A stretch of 26,064 bases of DNA from NCBI GenBank assembly GCA_017481395.1, contig JAFUPE010000083.1:1-26064 (forward strand), read 5' to 3'. Below are positions 19,674 to 26,064 of the stretch, in pieces. The DNA is from Ruminococcus sp. GTDB taxonomy: Bacteria; Bacillota_A; Clostridia; Oscillospirales; Acutalibacteraceae. Made by a program: the position numbers and the translations under genes. The notes below the pieces were generated by a model. That model searched no databases. It was not told where the DNA came from and saw only the letters and a list, made by a program, of their open reading frames with translations. Numbering within the stretch: the first letter of the stretch is position 1; each line of letters opens with the position of its first letter.

Positions 19674-21203
19674 TTGGTTGTAAAGTGTAACAGCATGGGT
19701 CTTTTTGGAATGGACAGCTATATTGTAGAGGTAGAGGCGGATGTTTCGTCAGGCCAGATTGCTTTCGAAATTGTAGGTTTACCCGATACAGCCGTCAGAG
19801 AAAGCCGCGACCGCGTTCGTTCGGCAATGATAAACTGCGGCTTTGCTTTTCCTGTTTCGCACATAACTGTTAACCTTGCACCTGCTGATATACGCAAGGA
19901 AGGTCCTCTTTACGATTTGCCAATACTTGTGGCTATGCTTAAGGCAACCGACCAGCTAAGCTGTGATATTAGGTCTTCCGCCTTTATCGGCGAGCTTTCG
20001 CTTTCCGGCGAGGTTAGGGCTACCAACGGCGTTTTGCCCATGGTAATTAAGGCAAGGGATGCAGGGTTTAAGTCGGTGTTTGTTCCATTTAAAAACGGTG
20101 CCGAGGGAGCAGTAGTTGAAGGAATTGACGTTTATCCCGTAAAGAATATTTGCGAGCTTTTTGACCATCTTACTGAAAGGCGAACAATCACAAAAGCACA
20201 AAGTCCCGAGATAAGCATAGTAAACGCACCTATGCCTGATTTTTCTGAGGTAAGGGGTCAGTACGAGGCAAAGCGTGCGTTAGAAATTGCCGCCGCGGGA
20301 GGCCACAATGTGCTTTTAATAGGTCCGCCCGGTGCAGGTAAAAGTATGCTCGCGAAGCGAATGCCCTCAATCCTTCCGGATATGACCTTCGAGGAAATGA
20401 TAGAAACCTCTAAAATTCACTCGGTAGCAGGTGTTTTGGGTGAGGGGGAATCTTTGGTAAGGGTGAGACCCTTCAGAAGTCCTCATCACACCGTTTCTCC
20501 TGTGGGACTTTCGGGCGGAGGAACAATTCCGAAACCCGGCGAAGTGTCCCTTGCACATGGCGGTGTTTTGTTTTTAGATGAGCTGCCTGAATTTTCACGT
20601 CAGGCGATGGAGGTCTTGCGTCAGCCTATTGAGGACAGCATTGTCACCGTTTCACGAGTACACGCCACAGTAAGCTATCCTTGCTCGGTAATGCTGATTG
20701 CGGCTATGAATCCTTGCCCTTGCGGTTATTTCGGGCATCCCACACGAAAGTGCACCTGCAGTCAGAATGCAATTAACAGGTATTTGGGCAGGGTGTCGGG
20801 ACCTTTGCTGGACAGAATAGATATTCATATCGAGGTACCGCCTGTAGATTATGATGAGCTAAGCGGCAAAACTTCTCTGGGAGAGCCGTCGGAAAAAATC
20901 AAGGAGCGTGTCAACAAAGCCAGAGCCATTCAGCACAGGCGTTTTGAAGGAACAGATATTACCTGCAATGCACGTATTACTTCGGGAGTTTTGCACAAGG
21001 TTTGCATTATGAGCGAAGAGGCACAAGACGTGCTTAGAAAGGCTTTTGACAAGCTGCGTTTGTCAGCACGTGCTTATGACAGAGTTCTTAAGGTGGCACG
21101 TACCATTGCCGACCTTGATGCAAGCGAAATAATAGAGGCTCAGCATATTCTTGAGGCTGTGCAGTACCGTACCCTTGATAAAAAATACTGGCAAAACCAA
21201 TGA
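19674..21203 (+). CDS. YifB/ComM-family magnesium-chelatase-like AAA ATPase
   Basis: The 509-residue protein combines an N-terminal Lon-protease-like fold domain (about 1-165, with FEIVGLPDTAVRESRDRVRSA and NLAPADIRKEGPLYDLPI) with a Mg-chelatase AAA+ domain. Walker A is GPPGAGKS at about 217-224, and the Walker B region is GVLFLDELPEF. A Cys cluster CPCGYFGHPTRKCTC may bind zinc, and the C-terminal helical domain has SARAYDRVLKVARTIADL. In Vibrio and Haemophilus ComM is a helicase for branch migration in natural transformation; the role in this organism is inferred. I choose the TTG at 19674, with AGAGGTG 6 nt before it; a GTG at 19665 lies inside that ribosome binding site. Confidence 0.93.
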   Translation: MVVKCNSMGLFGMDSYIVEVEADVSSGQIAFEIVGLPDTAVRESRDRVRSAMINCGFAFPVSHITVNLAPADIRKEGPLYDLPILVAMLKATDQLSCDIRSSAFIGELSLSGEVRATNGVLPMVIKARDAGFKSVFVPFKNGAEGAVVEGIDVYPVKNICELFDHLTERRTITKAQSPEISIVNAPMPDFSEVRGQYEAKRALEIAAAGGHNVLLIGPPGAGKSMLAKRMPSILPDMTFEEMIETSKIHSVAGVLGEGESLVRVRPFRSPHHTVSPVGLSGGGTIPKPGEVSLAHGGVLFLDELPEFSRQAMEVLRQPIEDSIVTVSRVHATVSYPCSVMLIAAMNPCPCGYFGHPTRKCTCSQNAINRYLGRVSGPLLDRIDIHIEVPPVDYDELSGKTSLGEPSEKIKERVNKARAIQHRRFEGTDITCNARITSGVLHKVCIMSEEAQDVLRKAFDKLRLSARAYDRVLKVARTIADLDASEIIEAQHILEAVQYRTLDKKYWQNQ

Positions 21204-21368
21204 TTTGATTAGGCGAAAAATGTATTAAGGTGTGGTTATGATTAAAATTCTAATATGGAAAAATATGTCAAAATAATTACAGCACCTTGGCATTTTACCT
21301 CAAAAAAAGGTTATAAAAAATTAATTAACGGCAAGTTGACCAAAAAGTATTACAAATTAAAATATCGG
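21204..21368. other. AT-rich spacer between yifB and the murA promoter
   Basis: I see no gene here. It contains a 12-codon frame (21238-21276) with AAGGTG upstream and a loose AAGGTG/CACCTT inverted repeat (21227-21232 and 21283-21288), but no convincing terminator for yifB. Confidence 0.4.
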
Positions 21369-21397
21369 TTGACATTACGCCGTCGATATATTATTAT
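21369..21397 (+). promoter_or_regulatory. Sigma-A promoter of murA
   Basis: A perfect TTGACA, a 17-nt spacer and TATTAT make this one of the strongest promoters in the window. The start near 21404 leaves a leader of about 180 nt before murA. Confidence 0.85.
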
Positions 21398-21403
21398 TTT
21401 GTT

Positions 21404-21585
21404 ATACTACAATGGTTAAAATGACCTATTTGTGTATACGTCATTTGTATAATTCTTACGAAGAAGAAAAGCCCTTTAAATTATTAATTTCATGCTTCTT
21501 ATGTTTCGTCGAGGCTTTTCAAATCAGCTTGTTTTTAACACAATAAGCATAAACCTATAATACTAAGTTATCGGAGTGTGCAGAT
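21404..21585 (+). ncRNA. Structured murA leader, possible attenuator or small RNA
   Basis: The leader can form ATGAC/GTCAT (21421-21425 with 21440-21444). It then offers competing stems: AAGAAG/CTTCTT (21461-21466 with 21495-21500) and ACGAA/TTCGT (21458-21462 with 21505-21509), against GAAAAGCC/GGCTTTTC (21466-21473 with 21513-21520). A GTTTTTAA run follows at 21531-21538. It has no reading frame of note and I do not recognise it as a known riboswitch class. Confidence 0.35.
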
Positions 21586-22878
21586 TTGGATAAATATATA
21601 ATTAACGGTGGCAAGGCATTACACGGCGAAGTTACAATCAGCGGTGCAAAAAACGCAGCAGTTGCGGTTATTCCTGCGGCTATCTTGTGTGACGAGCCCT
21701 GTCGCATTGAAAATATACCTAACATCAGCGATGTTACTCTTATCGCTAATATTCTTAAAAATTTAGGAGCAATCGTAAAAAGGGTTAATAAGCATACCCT
21801 CGAAATTGACTCTCGTCCTATAAATACCTTTAGTGCAACCGACGATTCCGTAAGGGGTATGCGTGCTTCTTACTATCTTATCGGTGCTCTTTTAGGAAGG
21901 TTTCATAACGCAAGGGTAGCTTTACCCGGCGGATGCAACTTTGGTATCCGTCCTATTGACCAGCACCTTAAGGGCTTTGCGGCTTTGGGTGCAAATTGCG
22001 AGCTTATTAACGGCGGTATTGTTGAGGCTAAATCAGATACAAGGCTTCACGGCGGAAATGTATATTTCGATACTGTTTCTGTAGGCTCTACTATGAATAT
22101 TATGCTTGCCGCTGTTAAGGCAGAGGGTCAGACGATTATCGAAAATGCGGCTAAGGAGCCTCACATTGTTGACCTTGCAAACTTTCTTAACTCTATGGGT
22201 GCCAACATCCGCGGTGCAGGTACAGACGTAATTAAAATCAGGGGTGTTGAATACCTTCACGGTATCACCTACTCCATTATTCCCGACCAGATTGAGGCAG
22301 GCACATATATGGCGGCGGCTGTCGCTACAAGAGGCAGTCTGCTTGTTAAAAACGTTACTCCAAAGCATCTTGACTCCATTACCGCAAAGCTTGCGGATAT
22401 AGGTGTAGAGATTGAAGAATACGACGAGGCAGTACGTATAGATGCTACTAAGGTTCCATTAAGAAGCTGTAATATCAAGACAATGCCTCACCCCGGCTTT
22501 CCTACCGACTGTCAGCCTCAGTTTGTGGCTATGCTTTCTACCTTAGAGGGCACAAGCATTGTGACAGAAAATGTTTGGGATAATCGTTTTCAGTATGTTC
22601 GCGAGCTTTTGCTTATGGGTGCTAAAATATCCGTCGAGGGCAGAGTTGCAGTTATTGAGGGCGTTAAGGAGCTTCACGGTGCTCCTGTTAAGGCTACTGA
22701 CCTAAGGGCAGGTGCCGCACTTATTATTGCAGGTCTTGTTGCTTCGGGCGAAACCGAAATCGGCTCTATAAATTACATTGAGCGTGGCTATGAGGAAATC
22801 ATCGACAAGTTCAGAGCATTAGGTGCAGATATTAAAAAGCAGTATGTTCCCGATGAGGAAGTCGCAACAACAGCATAA
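21586..22878 (+). CDS. murA: UDP-N-acetylglucosamine 1-carboxyvinyltransferase
   Basis: MurA transfers enolpyruvate from PEP to UDP-GlcNAc, the first committed step of peptidoglycan synthesis in the cytoplasm. The 430-residue protein has K22 in SGAKNAAV, R93 in MRASYYL, and the active-site loop PGGCNFGIRPIDQHL with Cys117, the residue attacked by fosfomycin (Cys is kept, so this enzyme should be of the sensitive type). DQIEAGTYM and FPTDCQPQ are also family blocks, and RGYEEI lies near the end. The start is TTG with CGGAG about 9 nt upstream. It has its own promoter and leader, and a terminator right behind it. A second MurA copy may exist elsewhere, as in many Firmicutes. Confidence 0.97.
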   Translation: MDKYIINGGKALHGEVTISGAKNAAVAVIPAAILCDEPCRIENIPNISDVTLIANILKNLGAIVKRVNKHTLEIDSRPINTFSATDDSVRGMRASYYLIGALLGRFHNARVALPGGCNFGIRPIDQHLKGFAALGANCELINGGIVEAKSDTRLHGGNVYFDTVSVGSTMNIMLAAVKAEGQTIIENAAKEPHIVDLANFLNSMGANIRGAGTDVIKIRGVEYLHGITYSIIPDQIEAGTYMAAAVATRGSLLVKNVTPKHLDSITAKLADIGVEIEEYDEAVRIDATKVPLRSCNIKTMPHPGFPTDCQPQFVAMLSTLEGTSIVTENVWDNRFQYVRELLLMGAKISVEGRVAVIEGVKELHGAPVKATDLRAGAALIIAGLVASGETEIGSINYIERGYEEIIDKFRALGADIKKQYVPDEEVATTA

Positions 22879-22885
22879 ATTAATC

Positions 22886-22912
22886 GGGAGTACGGATGTA
22901 CTCCCATTTTTG
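22886..22912 (+). terminator. Terminator after murA
   Basis: A perfect 8-bp stem GGGAGTAC/GTACTCCC has a GGAT loop and is followed by ATTTTTG. It ends 20 bases before the next gene's GTG start, so partial read-through probably feeds the metallo-hydrolase, rlmH and rqcH. Confidence 0.85.
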
Positions 22913-22931
22913 TATTAAAGAGGTAATTACG

Positions 22932-23720
22932 GTGGCAAAATTCGTTACATTATTCAGCTCGAGTTCAGGCAACAGCTATTACATAGGCTCTTCGGGTCAG
23001 GGTGTGCTTATTGATGCGGGCAGAAGCTGTAAGCAAATAGAATTGGCAATGCAAAGCAACAATCTTGACTTAAGAAGTGTTCGGGCGGTATTCATTACTC
23101 ACGAGCATACCGACCATTGTCAAGGATTAAAGGTGTTAGCTTCTCGCTATGGTTTTACGGTGTACGCAAGCGAAGGTACCCTTAATGCCTTGGAGCGTAC
23201 AGACAAGCTAAGCTCGCGTTTTACAGCGGACGTGATAGAAAACAGAATATCAATAGGCGATATGCTTATTGAGCGTCACGACACACCTCACGACAGTATT
23301 GAAAGCTGTGCTTACTCGGTTACAACCCCTGACGGAAGCCGTGCAACTGTTGCTACCGATATGGGGATTATGCTACCCTCTGTTCGTGAGGCTATCAGAA
23401 AATCAAGCCTTGCGGTAATCGAGTCAAACCACGATATCGATATGTTGCGTTGCGGGCCTTATCCCTATGCTTTAAAACAGCGAATTCTCTCGGACAGAGG
23501 ACACCTTTCCAACAAGGCATGCGCCGAGGAATTACCCGAGCTTGTAAAAAGCGGAGTCAGCCGTATTGTTTTAGGACACCTGAGCAAAGAGAATAATACT
23601 CCCATGCTTGCTTACAATACATCTCTGGAGTCTCTTACAAAAGCAGGTATGGTAATAAATCTTGACTTTACTTTGGAAGTAGCACCCGAAAGTACTAACG
23701 GTAAAGCGATAATTTTTTGA
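22932..23720 (+). CDS. MBL-fold metallo-hydrolase, WalJ/YycJ-like
   Basis: The 262-residue protein opens AKFVTLFSSSSGNSYYIG, typical of the YycJ/WalJ family, with the metal-binding HEHTDH at 57-62, the conserved Asp in ATDMG, and the later metal His in LGHLS. In Firmicutes this family is linked to the WalRK cell-wall regulon and to mismatch-repair-like nuclease activity; neither is shown here. I chose the GTG at 22932, with GAGGT 7 nt upstream; an earlier in-frame ATG at 22896 lies inside the murA terminator. It is followed by rlmH after 8 bases, and the yycJ-rlmH order is common in Firmicutes. Confidence 0.9.
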   Translation: MAKFVTLFSSSSGNSYYIGSSGQGVLIDAGRSCKQIELAMQSNNLDLRSVRAVFITHEHTDHCQGLKVLASRYGFTVYASEGTLNALERTDKLSSRFTADVIENRISIGDMLIERHDTPHDSIESCAYSVTTPDGSRATVATDMGIMLPSVREAIRKSSLAVIESNHDIDMLRCGPYPYALKQRILSDRGHLSNKACAEELPELVKSGVSRIVLGHLSKENNTPMLAYNTSLESLTKAGMVINLDFTLEVAPESTNGKAIIF

Positions 23721-23728
23721 GGTAGCTT

Positions 23729-24211
23729 ATGCTTAACGTAAATATAATCTGCGTTGGAAAGCTTAAGGAAAAGTTTCTTTCGGACGCAGTAAAGGAATAC
23801 TCCAAAAGGCTTTCGGCTTTTTGTAAGCTTAACATTGCCGAGCTTGACGAAACCAAGCTTTCGGAAAAAGCAAGCGATACCGAAATAGCCAATGCACTTA
23901 AAAGTGAAAGCGAAAAAATCCTTGCTAAGACAGGCAAGGATGCCTTCGTAGTAGCTATGTGTATTGAAGGAAAAATGATGAGCAGCGAAGAACTTTCGAG
24001 GCTTTTTAACAGGGTGAGTGTTGAGGGCAAAAGCCGCATTGATATTATAATCGGCAGTTCGTTCGGTCTTTCTGACGAAGTAAAGAAAAGAGCAGATTTA
24101 CGCCTTTCTGTAAGTCCTATGACCTTTCCTCATCAGCTTTTCAGAGTTATGATTTTAGAGCAGGTTTATCGTGCTTTTCAGATAAGCACAGGAGGCAAAT
24201 ATCATAAATGA
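23729..24211 (+). CDS. rlmH: 23S rRNA (pseudouridine1915-N3)-methyltransferase
   Basis: RlmH, a SPOUT methyltransferase, methylates pseudouridine 1915 in 23S rRNA helix 69. The 160-residue protein shows the family pattern: NIICVGKLKEKFLSDAVKEY at the start, FVVAMCIEGKMMSSEELS in the middle, then IIIGSSFGLSDEV and the C-terminal trefoil-knot block MTFPHQLFRVMILEQVYRAF that ends GGKYHK. GAGGTAGCTT precedes the ATG. The last codons overlap a perfect palindrome at 24195-24218. Confidence 0.96.
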   Translation: MLNVNIICVGKLKEKFLSDAVKEYSKRLSAFCKLNIAELDETKLSEKASDTEIANALKSESEKILAKTGKDAFVVAMCIEGKMMSSEELSRLFNRVSVEGKSRIDIIIGSSFGLSDEVKKRADLRLSVSPMTFPHQLFRVMILEQVYRAFQISTGGKYHK

Positions 24212-24218
24212 TATTTGC
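24195..24218 (+). repeat. Palindrome over the rlmH stop codon
   Basis: GCAAATATCAT-AA-ATGATATTTGC is an 11-bp perfect inverted repeat that covers the last five codons and the stop of rlmH. It contains the GCAAATAT word of the elements at 1542-1591 and 9119-9228. A 2-nt loop must open further in RNA, leaving about a 9-10-bp stem. Confidence 0.7.
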
Positions 24219-24275
24219 AGTGAATAGTGAAAAGTGAAGGGTTTCGGTAGCACGCTACGCGTTTGATTTTAATAT
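24219..24275 (+). repeat. GTGAATAG-type words and GCACGC hairpin, third element copy
   Basis: GTGAATAGTGAAAAGTGAA is followed by GGTAGCACGCTACGCG (partial hairpin). The 23 bases at 24246-24268 match 9070-9092 at 19 positions. It fills the rlmH-rqcH gap up to the rqcH ribosome binding site. Confidence 0.6.
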
Positions 24276-24293
24276 AAGAGAGGTGTAATTTAA

Positions 24294-26039
24294 TTGGCAC
24301 TGGATGGTATTTTTTTAAGACATATAAAAACCGAGCTTGAAAGCGTTCTTGCAGATGCAAGAGTAAGTCAGGTATACGAGCCTAACCGCGACGAGCTTAT
24401 TATAAATTTAAGAACCTTTGACGGAAATCGTCGCCTCCTTATTTCTACCCGTGCCGATTCTCCTCGCGTGGGCATTACCGACTACAGCGTGGAAAATCCG
24501 GACAAACCGCCTATGTTTTGTATGCTTCTTCGCAAGCGTCTTATGTCTGCAAAGCTTGTGGGAATTCGTCAGCCCGGCTTAGAGCGTATGTTGTTTTTTG
24601 ATTTCGATGGTGTCAACGAACTTGGCGACAAGGTACGCCTTACCTTAGCTGCAGAGATTATGGGCAAGCACAGCAATGTGGTGCTTATTGACGGCGAAGG
24701 TGTGATAGTTGATGCTCTTAAAAGGGTAGATGTTACACTTTCGTCAAAGCGTCTTGTTCTTCCTTCTTTAATTTATGAAATGCCTCCCTCGCAGGAGAAG
24801 CTTAGTATAGAAGATACGGACACAGAGGAGCTTTTAAAAGCCATTGAGCTTAACCCCGAGAGCAGGCTTGATAAGGCTGTTTTAAATACCCTTACAGGTG
24901 TTTCTCCAATAATCTGTCGCGAGCTTTCGTACCTTTCCACCGGCTCGGTGGATACTGACAAGGCTCTTGTTTCGGATTCTGAATGGCAGAAGCTTAAAGT
25001 TATCTTGGAGAATTTAAAGGATAGAATTAATAAGCCCCAAAGCTATGCCGTCACCCTTAAGAACATTCAGGGTAAGCTTTTTGACTTTTCGTTTATGCCT
25101 GTTAATCAGTATGGTGATAGTGTCAAAAAGCAGGAGTATGAAAGCTTTTGCAAGGCTTTGGATGCTTTTTATCATACAAGAGAAAGCTTAGAGCGAATGA
25201 GGGTAAAGTCCCATGCGTTAAGTAAGCTTGTAAGCAATAATATCGAGCGTCTGGCTCGCAAAATTTCTATGCAGAAAGTAGAGCTCGAAAAATGTCAGGA
25301 CAGAGAAATCCTACGCCAGAAGGGTGACCTGATTGGTGCCAATATGCATCTGATTACAAAGGGCGCTCCCTTTGCAGACGTTATTAATTTTTACGATGAA
25401 AGCGGTGCTACAATCCGCATTAACCTTGACGTTACCAAAACGCCTCAGCAAAATGCACAGAAGTATTATAAGGAATATGCCAAGGCAAAAACCGCCGATA
25501 AAATGCTTAGGGTACAGATTGAAAACTCAACTGAAGAACTAAGCTACCTTGAAACCGTAGCCGACGAAATCAGCAGGGCAGAGTCCGAGCAGGATTTAAG
25601 TGCAATTCGTCAGGAGCTTGTTGCTGAGGGTTATCTTAAACAGAATAAAGGTGAAAAAAATAATAGAAAGCCCCAGAAATTAAAACCTGACTTCCGCGAA
25701 TTTGAAACAAGCGACGGCTTTAAAGTGTTGGTTGGCAGGAACAACCGCCAGAACGACTTGCTTACTCTTAAAACCGCAAACAAAAATGACCTTTGGTTTC
25801 ACACCAAGGATATTCCCGGCAGTCATACGGTTATTATTGCCGAGGGCAGAGAAGTAAGCGACGAGGCTATCCTCGAGGCCGCACAAATTGCCGCCTACTT
25901 CAGCAAAGCCAAGGACTCTTCTCAGGTGCCTGTTGACTACACACTCATAAGACGTGTAAACAAGCCCCAAGGTGCTAAACCCGGCAAGGTAATCTACACT
26001 GAGCAGAAAACTGTATACGTAACACCGAAAACGAAATAA
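24294..26039 (+). CDS. rqcH: Ribosome quality control protein RqcH (NFACT family)
   Basis: RqcH binds split 50S subunits with stuck peptidyl-tRNA and recruits tRNA-Ala to add C-terminal Ala tails. Older names are FbpA and fibronectin-binding protein. The 581-residue protein has NFACT-N (1 to about 180, MALDGIFLRHIKTEL, PPMFCMLLRKRL, EIMGKHSN with E121-I122-M123), a helical and coiled-coil middle (about 270-440) and NFACT-R at about 455-575 (FKVLVGRNNRQND, NDLWFHTKDIPGSHTVI). At the position of the D97-R98 pair known from Bacillus RqcH it has E97-R98. The start is TTG with AGAGAGGTG upstream. Domain order and length are complete. Confidence 0.95.
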   Translation: MALDGIFLRHIKTELESVLADARVSQVYEPNRDELIINLRTFDGNRRLLISTRADSPRVGITDYSVENPDKPPMFCMLLRKRLMSAKLVGIRQPGLERMLFFDFDGVNELGDKVRLTLAAEIMGKHSNVVLIDGEGVIVDALKRVDVTLSSKRLVLPSLIYEMPPSQEKLSIEDTDTEELLKAIELNPESRLDKAVLNTLTGVSPIICRELSYLSTGSVDTDKALVSDSEWQKLKVILENLKDRINKPQSYAVTLKNIQGKLFDFSFMPVNQYGDSVKKQEYESFCKALDAFYHTRESLERMRVKSHALSKLVSNNIERLARKISMQKVELEKCQDREILRQKGDLIGANMHLITKGAPFADVINFYDESGATIRINLDVTKTPQQNAQKYYKEYAKAKTADKMLRVQIENSTEELSYLETVADEISRAESEQDLSAIRQELVAEGYLKQNKGEKNNRKPQKLKPDFREFETSDGFKVLVGRNNRQNDLLTLKTANKNDLWFHTKDIPGSHTVIIAEGREVSDEAILEAAQIAAYFSKAKDSSQVPVDYTLIRRVNKPQGAKPGKVIYTEQKTVYVTPKTK

Positions 26040-26042
26040 TGA

Positions 26043-26064
26043 AAAAAGGGACTGTATCATATCA
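26043..26064 (+). terminator. Probable terminator hairpin cut by the window end
   Basis: AAAAAAGGGACTGTATCATATCA right after the rqcH stop looks like the left arm of an intrinsic terminator. The right arm and T-run would lie outside the window. Confidence 0.35.

Noticed and set aside
21238..21276. 12-codon frame with AAGGTG upstream, after yifB
   Set aside because: It is short, AT-rich and without any recognisable feature or conservation evidence; I left it as a chance frame.
22896..22931. Earlier ATG of the metallo-hydrolase
   Set aside because: It would start inside the murA terminator hairpin and lacks a ribosome binding site; the GTG at 22932 has GAGGT upstream and gives the usual family N-terminus.

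Overview
The window is chromosomal DNA from a low-to-moderate GC Gram-positive bacterium, most likely a member of the Clostridia close to the Oscillospirales/Ruminococcus group. The reasons are strong GGAGG-type ribosome binding sites, frequent GTG and TTG starts, a cysteine T-box leader, TrmK, YqhQ, RqcH and SigH-like proteins, and secreted dockerin proteins with the KDAT-x-IQK-x-LA signature of ruminococcal cellulosome-type dockerins. I see no phage, integrase, transposase, CRISPR, rRNA or tRNA gene.

Layout. Positions 1-12026 are a housekeeping block on the minus strand. A promoter at 11998-12026 starts trmB, then a lipoprotein, a response regulator, a histidine kinase, yqhQ and prmC. A second promoter at 5683-5711 starts recA-recX-rimO-pgsA, whose genes overlap by 1-8 bases. 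A third promoter at 1940-1968 starts a T-box leader with a UGC (Cys) specifier, followed by cysE and cysS (cysS runs off the left edge). This last unit makes O-acetylserine for cysteine synthesis and charges tRNA-Cys, both under the control of uncharged tRNA-Cys.

Positions 12131-16749 are the accessory part. Four secreted dockerin proteins (three in one cluster, one separate) lie on the minus strand. They diverge from a plus-strand operon of a PadR repressor, a small membrane protein and a small secreted protein. The divergent region carries a 7+7 palindrome of PadR-box form that overlaps the -35 of the dockerin-side promoter. It also holds a 24-base leader repeat shared with the other dockerin unit. 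None of the dockerin proteins has a recognisable enzyme domain.

Positions 16756-19535 (minus) hold a SigH-like sigma factor, a CxxC-x17-CxxC zinc-ribbon protein, a DUF1858 protein, trmK and a Nif3-family protein. Positions 19610-26039 (plus) hold a YifB/ComM AAA ATPase, murA with its own promoter and a structured leader of about 180 nt, a WalJ/YycJ-like metallo-hydrolase, rlmH and rqcH.

The most unusual non-coding structure is a string of short perfect hairpins joined by GTGATAT-like linkers between the response regulator and its kinase (9119-9228). Related sequence recurs in the cysE leader (1542-1591) and between rlmH and rqcH (24195-24268), so this genome carries a dispersed family of small palindromic elements.
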